The notes beneath the pieces are model-generated. The model searched no databases, was not told the DNA's origin, and saw only the letters and a list, made by a program, of their open reading frames with translations. A stretch of 34,282 nt of DNA from an uncultured Candidatus Saccharibacteria bacterium (GTDB lineage Bacteria > Patescibacteriota > Saccharimonadia > Saccharimonadales > Saccharimonadaceae), in NCBI GenBank assembly GCA_947565505.1, contig CANOGH010000003.1, forward strand, positions 1 through 34,282, given 5' to 3'. Of the stretch, positions 1 to 6,510 are shown one piece after another. Position 1 is the stretch's first letter; each line of letters starts with the position of its first letter. Position numbers and translations under genes: made by a program.

Positions 1-74
1 ACGCCAGCCGAATACTATTCCGCTAACGTTGCATTTGAGGGTTGGATGTAGGAAACTATAAAATTAGTTATTTC

Positions 75-99
75 AAAACACAATACGGAATTGTGTTTT
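75..99. terminator. Hairpin, probable terminator of the upstream gene
   Basis: AAAACACAAT (75-84) pairs perfectly with ATTGTGTTTT (90-99) around a 5-base loop, giving 10 bp that end in a short T run on + and in an A run that becomes T on -. The gene it would serve lies outside the window. Confidence 0.55.
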
Positions 100-194
100 C
101 AGAAAAATCCTAAAAATCCGAATTTTCCGAAATATTTTTGCTACATTTATCCGAAAAATCTTTTTCATCTTTTTTCAAGAATGCGCCATTGATC

Positions 195-323
195 ATGGTA
201 AGCTACTTTTTAGATAAAGTTATTTGCTTTTATCTATCCCCCAGAAAGGAGGCCAACATATAGTTTTCATCAGGGGATATTTACTACTTGCAGAAAGCCC
301 TATGCTTTCTAATCACTTACCAT
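195..323. ncRNA. Candidate structured RNA with a four-way junction
   Basis: An outer 8-bp helix (ATGGTAAG 195-202 with CTTACCAT 316-323) encloses three hairpins in series: AGATAAA 212-218 with TTTATCT 229-235, ATCCCC 236-241 with GGGGAT 273-278, and AGAAAGC 292-298 with GCTTTCT 304-310. All pairs are perfect Watson-Crick and can form together. The layout is cloverleaf-like, but about 129 nt is too long for a tRNA and no T-loop signature is present. The strand is undetermined because both strands can fold this way. I do not recognise the RNA family. Confidence 0.4.
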
Positions 324-449
324 TCTAGAGTAACTATCCGGAATGACCACTACAAACAGAACACTGCGCCTTGATCAAGCAGGCAAAGGCGCTTAGCTGC
401 ATGCCGACCGTGCTGTACCTAAAGAAGGTCAGTCAGAACCCAAATCTCC

Positions 450-478
450 TTGACAGTTATAAAATAATTTGGTAAACT
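450..478 (+). promoter_or_regulatory. Promoter of the rplJL operon
   Basis: TTGACA (450-455), a 17-base spacer and TAAACT (473-478) form the best sigma70-type promoter before rplJ. It would give a leader of roughly 470 nt, long for such a compact genome. Confidence 0.6.
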
Positions 479-954
479 AGTAGTAGTTACCGGAGACCGT
501 AGCGAGAATTGGAAACTTAATAGAATATTCATGTTACAATAGTTGATTAATATAAAAATATATGTTTATAGAGTTGCAATTTTATGATAATCTCAAGATA
601 ACTATATTTTATAAACATTGATTATCTATATGAATAATGTCTATATAGTTGACATTCTTTAATAAAGCTACCAAGGATATTTTAACTTAGGTAACGTGTT
701 TTTAACAATTCACGATTACAGTTTGACAGCTCCAAATTACCTGATCCAAAACTATAGTGATCAAAACTACGAATAAATTTTACAAAATCCCAAAACTACT
801 CGCGAGACAAAGCTCTCCGCCCAAGATGTTTAAGGTGTATTTTGCGCCAAATTTATTCACCAGGAAAAATTCTCTTACGCATCATGGACGCCAGAAGCGC
901 CCAACGTGAAATCTGATTTTTCCAAAGCTTAAAAATAAACTAAAGGAACTTTTT
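479..954 (+). promoter_or_regulatory. Long AT-rich rplJ leader with alternative hairpins
   Basis: No gene is visible. Three perfect inverted repeats overlap so that only one can form at a time: 562-570 with 610-618 (9 bp), 586-592 with 620-626 (7 bp) and 600-607 with 643-650 (8 bp). L10-L7/L12 operons are commonly autoregulated through their leader by L10, so a regulatory role is plausible, but AT-rich DNA yields such repeats by chance and I do not see a recognised L10-leader motif. Confidence 0.35.
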
Positions 955-1476
955 ATGGCAATTTCAAAAGCAAAAAAAGATACTTTAGTTGCAGACTTAA
1001 CTGCACTCCTGAACGAAGCTAAGCTCACCGCTTTCGCGCACTACCAAGGCTTAAGCGTAGCCGATCTACAAGAACTACGCAAACTAGCTCGCGAAGCTGG
1101 CGTTAAGATTAAAGTGGTCAAAAACCGCTTAGTCAAGGTCGCCATGGGCGAAATTGCTGTTTATCAGGATACTGACACCACCGGACTAACCGGTCAACTA
1201 GTCTACGCTATCTCTAGCGAAGATGAAGTTGCTCCTGCCAAAGTCTTGGCTGAATTTGCTAAAACTCATCCAGCCCTCGCACTAGCAGGCGGTTTCTCTG
1301 GCGAAGGCGTCGCCATGAATCAAGCGGAAATTGTTACACTTTCCAAAATGCCTTCTCGCGACGAACTTATCGCTCAAGTGGTGGCACAACTTCTCTCACC
1401 AGTCAACGATACCATTTCGGCTACTACCGGAATCTTATCAGGTATCATTTCTGGGTTAGAAGCTAAAGCTGCTTAA
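955..1476 (+). CDS. rplJ: 50S ribosomal protein L10 (uL10)
   Basis: L10 forms the base of the ribosomal stalk: its N-terminal domain binds 23S rRNA and its C-terminal helix binds L7/L12 dimers, which recruit translation GTPases. The 173-residue product has normal family length and the typical opening (AISKAKKDTLVADLTALL) followed by the alpha/beta core with VKVVKNRLVKVA-type residues near 50-65. The helix near the C terminus (from about 145) is the L7/L12 docking segment. An AAAGGAAC ribosome binding site lies about 5 bases before the ATG. rplL follows after 51 bases, the standard order. The product could bind the long leader to control its own operon; that is inference. Confidence 0.97.
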   Translation: MAISKAKKDTLVADLTALLNEAKLTAFAHYQGLSVADLQELRKLAREAGVKIKVVKNRLVKVAMGEIAVYQDTDTTGLTGQLVYAISSEDEVAPAKVLAEFAKTHPALALAGGFSGEGVAMNQAEIVTLSKMPSRDELIAQVVAQLLSPVNDTISATTGILSGIISGLEAKAA

Positions 1477-1527
1477 ATACTGCAACTAAATCACATATAT
1501 TACTACTTAGAAAGGAAATTAATTATT

Positions 1528-1908
1528 ATGGCTACAGGTATCAAAGCATTGGCCGAGCAACTAGTCAACATGACTATCCTCGAAGTCAACGAATTAAAGA
1601 ATCTACTTAAAGACGAGTATGGCATTGAGCCAGCTGCTGCCGCTGTTGCAGTTACTGCTGCTCCTGCTGAAGGTGGTGCTGCCGCCGATGAAGGCAAATC
1701 TGAATACAACGTCGTCTTGAAGGACGCTGGCGCACAGAAGATCGCCGTCATCAAAGCTGTCAAGGAAGCTACTGGTCTTGGTCTTGGCGAAGCTAAAGCT
1801 ATCGTTGATGGCGCCCCAGCTACCGTCAAGGAAAAAGTTGCTAAAGCTGACGCTGAAGCAATGAAGAAAGCCCTTGAAGAGGCTGGTGCTACCGTCGAAT
1901 TAGCTTAA
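1528..1908 (+). CDS. rplL: 50S ribosomal protein L7/L12 (bL12)
   Basis: L7/L12 is the mobile stalk protein that contacts EF-Tu, EF-G and initiation factors. The 126-residue sequence shows all three parts: an N-terminal dimerisation domain (about 1-32) that binds L10, an Ala/Gly/Pro-rich hinge (about 35-55), and a C-terminal domain with the conserved [20 protein letters not shown] stretch and a closing [10 protein letters not shown]. An AGAAAGGAAATT ribosome binding site precedes the ATG. It shares the rplJ transcript, and a strong terminator follows the stop codon. Confidence 0.98.
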   Translation: MATGIKALAEQLVNMTILEVNELKNLLKDEYGIEPAAAAVAVTAAPAEGGAAADEGKSEYNVVLKDAGAQKIAVIKAVKEATGLGLGEAKAIVDGAPATVKEKVAKADAEAMKKALEEAGATVELA

Positions 1909-1945
1909 AGCTTAAAATTAGCTTAGTAATCGCGAATTGTTACCA

Positions 1946-1984
1946 CCCAAAGCTCTCTGATCACAAGATTGGGGAGCTTTTTGT
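1946..1984 (+). terminator. Rho-independent terminator after rplL
   Basis: AAAGCTC (1949-1955) pairs with GAGCTTT (1974-1980) and the stem runs into TTTTTGTT. It closes the rplJL operon. Confidence 0.85.
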
Positions 1985-2185
1985 TATTCTAAAGACCTCT
2001 GGGCTATACAGTTAGATACGTAATAACTAACGCAATACTTAGCGCTAGCTTCAGTTCAAAATATTCAACCATCATGAATTACAAAATACATTATGCCTAA
2101 AAATGACTTGTCAAGAGTTTTAGCGCTTTTTGCCACAATTTTGATAACATACTCTGTAATTTCGCCCAAAAACTGCCACCAGCTA
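1985..2185. other. Intergenic region without recognised features
   Basis: Between the rplL terminator and the next promoter I see only AT-rich DNA with a short palindrome (TAGCGCTA near 2039). No ORF with a ribosome binding site was found. Confidence 0.5.
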
Positions 2186-2220
2186 TTGACAATTATCAAA
2201 ATCTGTGATACAATGAGAAG
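2186..2220 (+). promoter_or_regulatory. Promoter of the 2410 surface-protein gene
   Basis: TTGACA (2186-2191), a 17-base spacer ending in TGTGA, and TACAAT (2209-2214) make a near-consensus extended -10 promoter. The bases after the -10 read GAGAAGATAGG, a sequence shared with several other accessory promoters in the window. The resulting leader is about 190 nt and contains a weak hairpin (GATTG...CAATC followed by a T run, about 2354-2386) just before the ribosome binding site, a possible attenuator. Confidence 0.75.
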
Positions 2221-2409
2221 ATAGGAGGTGATAAAATCACTCGGTTCCTTAAAATTCTTAAAATAAGTTGCTAACTAAATACCACATCACAGTCGTCTTT
2301 TATTCCGCTATCAATCATGTAAGCATATCAGTTTTTGCAGCGCTAATCAGGACAGGATTGAATAGTAGAATGAAATCCAATCATTTTTTCAAACAGGAGG
2401 GAAGCAAAG

Positions 2410-3723
2410 ATGCGTTTTTCCAATTTTTTTAAAGAGCAAGATCCTTATAGTAATGTGAAATTTAGAACCAATCACAATAAGGATAAAACTACGAAGCATC
2501 ACCAACGAGACGCCGAATCGTCTCCATTATCGACCAAGACAATCATTATTATGTCCATTCTAAGCATTGTATGCGTTGCGGTAGTTTTTGTATTAGCAAC
2601 AGTAAACTCCGAAACATCCCGTACGCATCGTCAGCAAAATCAACAACTGCAAACACGAAAAAACACAATTTTAGAGGGATCAGCATATTCAGATTCGCCG
2701 GCAACAGATTGGACACTGGAAAAAGCTGATCTGACGATTCATAGGCACCAGAAATCCAAACACGACTTTCAAGCCTCATACCTGAATGAATCGCAGTATG
2801 ACGCCCAGAGTCTTGTCAGTGTCGGAAAAGTACACCCCCAGGATCAAATTCAGATTAGTCTGCCATATGCGGAAGATTTTCTGATCAAAGTTAGCTATAG
2901 CAGCTGGATTCAGCCAGACGCAACGGATAGAACTGGTGGCAAAATCAATATCAAGATTTATGAAGATCGTGGAAGAGCGTGTAGGTATATCATTCCACTA
3001 AGTGCAAAAGCAAAAGTCTACTTGGGCTCCGCCACTCTGAAACCAGTCACCGGCGAAGATCGAGCTATTTTGAGTTTCGAAACTTCCAACCGAGCCAAAA
3101 TCGTTGATACAGCCGTTCAGGAAAAGTATCACTTCACCCAGCGCAATCGCGTAACCGGCTACAAAATCGCCGCAATTCCCGGAGACGAAAGCGATTTATT
3201 ATACGATTATTTCTATAATCCCGCTCCTGGACCATACAAATGCGCGGAAACCGAATTAATACTATATTTGGCGGACAGTGATTATAGAATTCTGGCAGAT
3301 AGCCAAGGAGACTACGAACTGTTACCTGGTACAGAATATGAATTGAAGCTGCATCCAGCCAGTTCAATGTACGAGGAAACTGAAGGCGGTCGCATTTGTC
3401 ATCTCAAAAATGTGGTTTTAGATTACGCCAAACAGATTAATGCCAATGTTACTGAGACTCTTAGTCTCAAAAGCCAGAATTTGGCAGGAGAAACCTTTGA
3501 AACCCAATTAGATTTCTATTCTTCATACGACATTGAGCTTCAATTGATACCTCAGGAAGATGATCAGGTCATCAAACTCGACACGAGCTATAGTGATGAA
3601 GTTATCTACAGCTTCAGGTTTCGCGTTGTAGATCGTCATCGTGATGATTTTCATGATACAGATTATCGGCTGGAAAGCTCTTACCATCAACACACTATCG
3701 AATATACCGTACAGACGCATTAA
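2410..3723 (+). CDS. Putative single-pass surface protein, function unknown
   Basis: I do not recognise this 437-residue protein. It has a hydrophilic basic N-terminus (1-42), one strong membrane segment at about 43-65 (TIIIMSILSIVCVAVVFVLA), and then about 370 polar residues rich in predicted beta strands. The positive charges before the helix suggest an N-in, C-out topology with the large domain outside. The outer part has two similar-looking stretches with Tyr/Asp-rich strands and few cysteines. A phrase near 300-315 (LLPGTEYELKL) resembles LQPNTDYEVQI in the surface protein at 30380. The ATG follows a good ribosome binding site (CAGGAGGGAAGC). It is a single gene with its own strong promoter and long leader. 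It could be an adhesin or a host-contact protein, but nothing in the sequence proves this. Confidence 0.75.
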   Translation: MRFSNFFKEQDPYSNVKFRTNHNKDKTTKHHQRDAESSPLSTKTIIIMSILSIVCVAVVFVLATVNSETSRTHRQQNQQLQTRKNTILEGSAYSDSPATDWTLEKADLTIHRHQKSKHDFQASYLNESQYDAQSLVSVGKVHPQDQIQISLPYAEDFLIKVSYSSWIQPDATDRTGGKINIKIYEDRGRACRYIIPLSAKAKVYLGSATLKPVTGEDRAILSFETSNRAKIVDTAVQEKYHFTQRNRVTGYKIAAIPGDESDLLYDYFYNPAPGPYKCAETELILYLADSDYRILADSQGDYELLPGTEYELKLHPASSMYEETEGGRICHLKNVVLDYAKQINANVTETLSLKSQNLAGETFETQLDFYSSYDIELQLIPQEDDQVIKLDTSYSDEVIYSFRFRVVDRHRDDFHDTDYRLESSYHQHTIEYTVQTH

Positions 3724-3813
3724 TTTATGCCCTGATTTCATCAGCCATCTGCCATCGCTTTGAAATAAAATTATTTTAGCATAGTATAATTATTTTAAGA
3801 ATTTATTCAAGTC

Positions 3814-3833
3814 ATGAACTTCTAGAAGTTCAT
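3814..3833. repeat. Perfect 20-bp palindrome between convergent genes
   Basis: ATGAACTTCTAGAAGTTCAT is identical to its reverse complement. It lies between the convergent 2410 (+) and 3889 (-) genes. With no loop it is a poor intrinsic terminator, so a protein-binding site is as likely as an RNA hairpin. Confidence 0.6.
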
Positions 3834-3841
3834 CAAGTAAC

Positions 3842-3865
3842 AGCTCTCGATTTATACCGGGAGCT
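3842..3865. terminator. Hairpin downstream of both convergent genes
   Basis: AGCTC (3842-3846) pairs with GAGCT (3861-3865) and is followed by TTTATC on +. It lies just past the stop codon of the minus-strand gene at 3889. The stem is short, so confidence is modest. Confidence 0.4.
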
Positions 3866-3888
3866 TTATCGTCTTCCAGGTTACTCCG

Positions 3889-4344
3889 CTATCTTGCCCA
3901 GCCGTGATGCCCACCGCCCATATGGCGTCCATTACCAGAGTGACGTCCTCGGCCAGTAGTCGCGGTCGAAGTGCGATGCGCCTCATAATAGTCACATTCG
4001 CCATCGCCGTTCTCATCAGTATAGTGGTAACCATAAGCCGGACGGTCAATCACTACCTCATCAGTATTAGTCATATCTTTCGTTATCACTTCAGTATGAT
4101 GAATTTCAAAATAATCGCATTCGCCGTCACCATCAGTGTCCACAAATTCATGCTCTCCGCAGCGCACCTGATGATAGGCCTCAGTATTAAACGCCAGATT
4201 CGACCAATGCCTTGCACTATATGCTGCTGTATCGTGATGGATCTCATCATAATGTTGATTTTGACAACCGAAAGCAAAAGCCCCAGCCGTACAGGCCGTT
4301 GCCAAAACTACGGCACAACCTGCCACCAAAATTAAACCTTTCAC
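3889..4344 (-). CDS. Secreted protein with two EF-hand-like loops and a Gly/His-rich tail
   Basis: From GTG 4344 the product has 151 residues. Residues 1-25 form a signal peptide (VKGLILVAGCAVVLATAC then AGAFA), with cleavage probably after AFA. Two 12-residue calcium-loop motifs follow: DTDGDGECDYFE (69-80) and DENGDGECDYYE (110-121), each with Asp/Asn at positions 1, 3 and 5, Gly at 6 and Glu at 12, and each carrying a Cys at position 8. The tail (130-151) is rich in Gly, His and Arg. The reading frame opens at GTG 4374, but that codon lies upstream of the likely transcription start, while GTG 4344 has a strong AAGGAAGGG site 8 bases ahead. The loops resemble repeats seen in exported proteins of host-associated bacteria. 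Metal or calcium binding is inferred; the role is unknown. Confidence 0.72.
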   Translation of the reverse strand: MKGLILVAGCAVVLATACTAGAFAFGCQNQHYDEIHHDTAAYSARHWSNLAFNTEAYHQVRCGEHEFVDTDGDGECDYFEIHHTEVITKDMTNTDEVVIDRPAYGYHYTDENGDGECDYYEAHRTSTATTGRGRHSGNGRHMGGGHHGWAR

Positions 4345-4378
4345 TTGACCACCCTTCCTTGAATTATTATCCACTCAC

Positions 4379-4407
4379 ATTATAACAAAAAATTCAAATT
4401 AGACAAA
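4379..4407 (-). promoter_or_regulatory. Promoter of the EF-hand-loop protein gene
   Basis: On the minus strand an extended -10, TGTTATAAT (TATAAT at 4384-4379), is preceded by a weak -35 (TTTGTC near 4407-4402). The expected start near 4372 leaves a leader of about 28 nt carrying the AAGGAAGGG ribosome binding site. Confidence 0.65.
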
Positions 4408-4508
4408 TCCGCCAGCACCTAGTTAATCTGTAATTTAGCTAGTATGAAAATACAGTATCCCTGCCAAGCTCTCTACTATGACGGTGGAAAACTCACTAAA
4501 AACTTGGG

Positions 4509-4537
4509 TTGACATTTTCATGCGCAAGGGTTAGAAT
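4509..4537 (+). promoter_or_regulatory. Promoter of the 4579-dnaX operon
   Basis: TTGACA (4509-4514), a 17-base spacer and TAGAAT (4532-4537). The leader would be about 35 nt. Confidence 0.7.
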
Positions 4538-4578
4538 AGACACAGAATATTAGTTAATTACGGACTGGATGCGAGGTG

Positions 4579-5097
4579 ATGTCTGAATTACCAGAAAAAC
4601 AAATTAAACGGCTAAGGAGCCTCATTCAAGAAGCTGAGACTAATTTGGCTGCCGCAAAAGAATTGCTGATTTCCGTTTTAGGTGACGGCGAAGTTATTAC
4701 CGCCCCACGCGAAACTATCGTGACGAATCCTGACGGCAAAGTCATTGAAGGAGTTTTTGACGGTCAAATTATGATTGGACCTGATGGCAAGAATTATCCC
4801 GTCCCAGTTAACTACGCCTCTAAATCTAAGTTAGTCGAGGGAGACATTCTCAAGTTAACTATTACCCCTGAAGGTCGCTTCTTGTATAAGCAAATTGGTC
4901 CAGTGGAGCGTCGTACGGTGATTGGCACTCTCATTCATCATGACGATAAATATTTCGTTGAAGTTTCTGGTCGGGAATATGAGGTGCTTTACGCTTCAGT
5001 AACTTACTTCCACCTTAAAGAAGGCAGTCAAGTTTCAGCCGTCATTCCGGCAAACAATGATCAGGCAGCATGGGCTGCAGTTGAGGCCGCGCTCTAA
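4579..5097 (+). CDS. Conserved protein of unknown function upstream of dnaX
   Basis: The 172-residue protein starts with an amphipathic, coiled-coil-like helix (about 5-38, LPEKQIKRLRSLIQEAE...) followed by two small beta-rich modules (about 40-110 and 112-172). These contain the characteristic phrases FDGQIMIGPDGKNYPVPV and IGPVERRTVIGTL. The arrangement of a helix plus two OB-like barrels is inferred from strand pattern and Gly/Pro spacing. I associate similar proteins with many CPR genomes but know no function. Starts at GTG 4576 and ATG 4579 are adjacent; GAGG lies immediately before, which is a short spacing. dnaX begins at the base after the stop codon, so the two are co-transcribed and probably translationally coupled, hinting at a DNA- or nucleic-acid-related role. 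Confidence 0.75.
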   Translation: MSELPEKQIKRLRSLIQEAETNLAAAKELLISVLGDGEVITAPRETIVTNPDGKVIEGVFDGQIMIGPDGKNYPVPVNYASKSKLVEGDILKLTITPEGRFLYKQIGPVERRTVIGTLIHHDDKYFVEVSGREYEVLYASVTYFHLKEGSQVSAVIPANNDQAAWAAVEAAL

Positions 5098-6048
5098 ATG
5101 TCGGGGGGGAGTCACGTCGCCCTATACCGCAAATACCGTCCTACCAAACTTGACGAGATTATAGGGCAAAATCAGATCTCGCAGACTCTGGCTAACAGCG
5201 TTCGGGAAGGGAATTTTTCGCACGCTTATCTTTTCATTGGCCCTCGCGGAACCGGTAAAACTTCAGTAGCACGAATTTTGGCGCACCTAGTTAATAATTT
5301 CGACTATCAAGTAGAAGATAGCTATCTAGACATCATTGAAATTGATGCCGCCTCCAATACTGGCGTAGATAACATCAGGGAATTACGCGAAAAGGCGATT
5401 ATCGCCCCCACTGACGGTCAGTATAAAGTCTACATTATTGACGAAATTCACATGCTGACGAAAAGTGCCGCTAACGCACTCCTCAAAACTCTTGAGGAGC
5501 CACCAGCGCACGTCATTTTCATCATGGCAACCACTGACGCACATAAAGTCCCAATTACAATCAGCTCGCGCGCACAGGTTTTTCAATTCAACTTAGTTAG
5601 TCCAGAAATAATGGTGCCCCACCTTCAAAATATCTGCCAAATTGAGAATATAGCAATTGATGATGCCGCACTAGAGATTATTGCCAAGCGTGGTGGCGGA
5701 TCCTTCCGTGATACGCTGAGCCTACTCGACCAAATCTCCAATTTAAATAAAGCACAAATTACGGCTACAACGATCAATGCCGCCCTTGGCTTACCTAGCG
5801 CGGAGCAAGTTCAAAAACTCATTCATGCCTACACCGAACACGATATTGACAAAATTAGAGAAACATTGTCAAATATGATGAATTCCGGTCTACAAGCCGA
5901 AATCATCGCTAGCGAAGTGATTGACAAGCTTGTCACTAAGCCGACAGCTGCCACCATTAGCTTACTAGACAGATTGACCAATATCGCTCCGCCCTTCGCT
6001 GAAGCAAAATTGCTCGTCGCCTTAATCTCTCCGGAGTCAAAATCATGA
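5098..6048 (+). CDS. dnaX: DNA polymerase III gamma/tau ATPase core (DnaX), short form
   Basis: DnaX is the motor subunit of the clamp loader that opens the beta clamp and places it on primed DNA. The 316-residue product carries the AAA+ core: RKYRPTKLDEIIGQ (11-24), Walker A GPRGTGKT (48-55), Walker B YIIDEIHML (112-120) and sensor 1 around ATTDAHKVP. The Arg of the usual SRC motif is kept as SRAQ. The Cys4 zinc module normally placed between Walker A and DIIEIDAAS is absent: the two are joined directly by a short cysteine-free linker (61-78). The ORF ends after domain III, and the tau-like region is encoded by the next, overlapping ORF (ATGA overlap). It follows the 4579 gene without a gap. 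Confidence 0.93.
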   Translation: MSGGSHVALYRKYRPTKLDEIIGQNQISQTLANSVREGNFSHAYLFIGPRGTGKTSVARILAHLVNNFDYQVEDSYLDIIEIDAASNTGVDNIRELREKAIIAPTDGQYKVYIIDEIHMLTKSAANALLKTLEEPPAHVIFIMATTDAHKVPITISSRAQVFQFNLVSPEIMVPHLQNICQIENIAIDDAALEIIAKRGGGSFRDTLSLLDQISNLNKAQITATTINAALGLPSAEQVQKLIHAYTEHDIDKIRETLSNMMNSGLQAEIIASEVIDKLVTKPTAATISLLDRLTNIAPPFAEAKLLVALISPESKS

Positions 6049-6404
6049 ATCCAGAAGTAGCAGAAGAGACGACCACGCCGCCAGCAAATCACGACTCAGA
6101 CTTTCAGTGGGCAAAATTTCTTGACGCAGTTCATCAAGATCACGAAGGACTCTTCCAACAGCTCAAAAAAACCCAATATTATTTCAGCGACAACACGCTG
6201 CACCTCTATCCAACCATGAAATTTACTAAAAAATTTCTCGATCGCCCCAATAGTAAACAAAATCTCCTTAAATATCTAGACGGAGCTAGCATTAGTATCC
6301 ATGAGCTCGGTGAAACTAAGCCCGGAGAAGATCCCACAATCTCTCAAATATCTGCTATAATGGGAGGAGTACAAGAAGCGGGTGAAGAAGCACCATTTGA
6401 GTAA
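6045..6404 (+). CDS. Separate C-terminal DnaX-like (tau domain) protein
   Basis: This 119-residue ORF starts inside the stop codon of dnaX (ATGA at 6045-6048), with GGAG 8 bases upstream, so translation is probably coupled by termination-reinitiation. After an acidic linker (1-18) it has FQWAKFLDAV (20-29) and YYFSDNTLHLYPTMKFTKKF (46-65), then a short helix. This pattern, a Trp-containing helix followed by strands and an f..k.f segment, resembles the C-terminal region of full-length DnaX proteins. The last 25 residues are acidic and Gly-rich. It could supply the domain that binds polymerase alpha or other clamp-loader subunits. Assignment as a split DnaX half is inference from position and pattern. 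Confidence 0.6.
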   Translation: MNPEVAEETTTPPANHDSDFQWAKFLDAVHQDHEGLFQQLKKTQYYFSDNTLHLYPTMKFTKKFLDRPNSKQNLLKYLDGASISIHELGETKPGEDPTISQISAIMGGVQEAGEEAPFE

Positions 6405-6510
6405 GAAAACATACGACACTCTTATGGTTTTGGTTGATCGGATTTAACTGGTCAGGTTTGATTATTATGTATAATAATTATCGGAATTCTGGTGGGCATA
6501 AAGGAGGTTT

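Larger units (their letters stand above)
1..449. other. Non-coding region upstream of rplJ
   Basis: No convincing coding region is visible. The stretch holds a terminator-like hairpin at 75-99, a structured RNA candidate at 195-323, and another 7-bp hairpin (GCGCCTT 366-372 with AAGGCGC 386-392) around the palindrome CTTGATCAAG (370-379). The rplJ promoter begins directly afterwards. Confidence 0.6.

Noticed and set aside
195-323. tRNA-like cloverleaf
   Set aside because: Stem count fits, but the length of about 129 nt, a 31-base loop in the second arm and the lack of a GTTCRANNC T-loop rule out a normal tRNA.
3904-4335. Plus-strand ORF of 143 codons
   Set aside because: It is antisense to the signal-peptide and EF-hand-loop gene, which has a promoter, a ribosome binding site and clear motifs.
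6030-6060. Programmed -1 frameshift joining the two dnaX ORFs
   Set aside because: The overlap reads TCA AAA TCA TGA; there is no X XXY YYZ heptamer, and ATGA with GGAG upstream explains expression by reinitiation.
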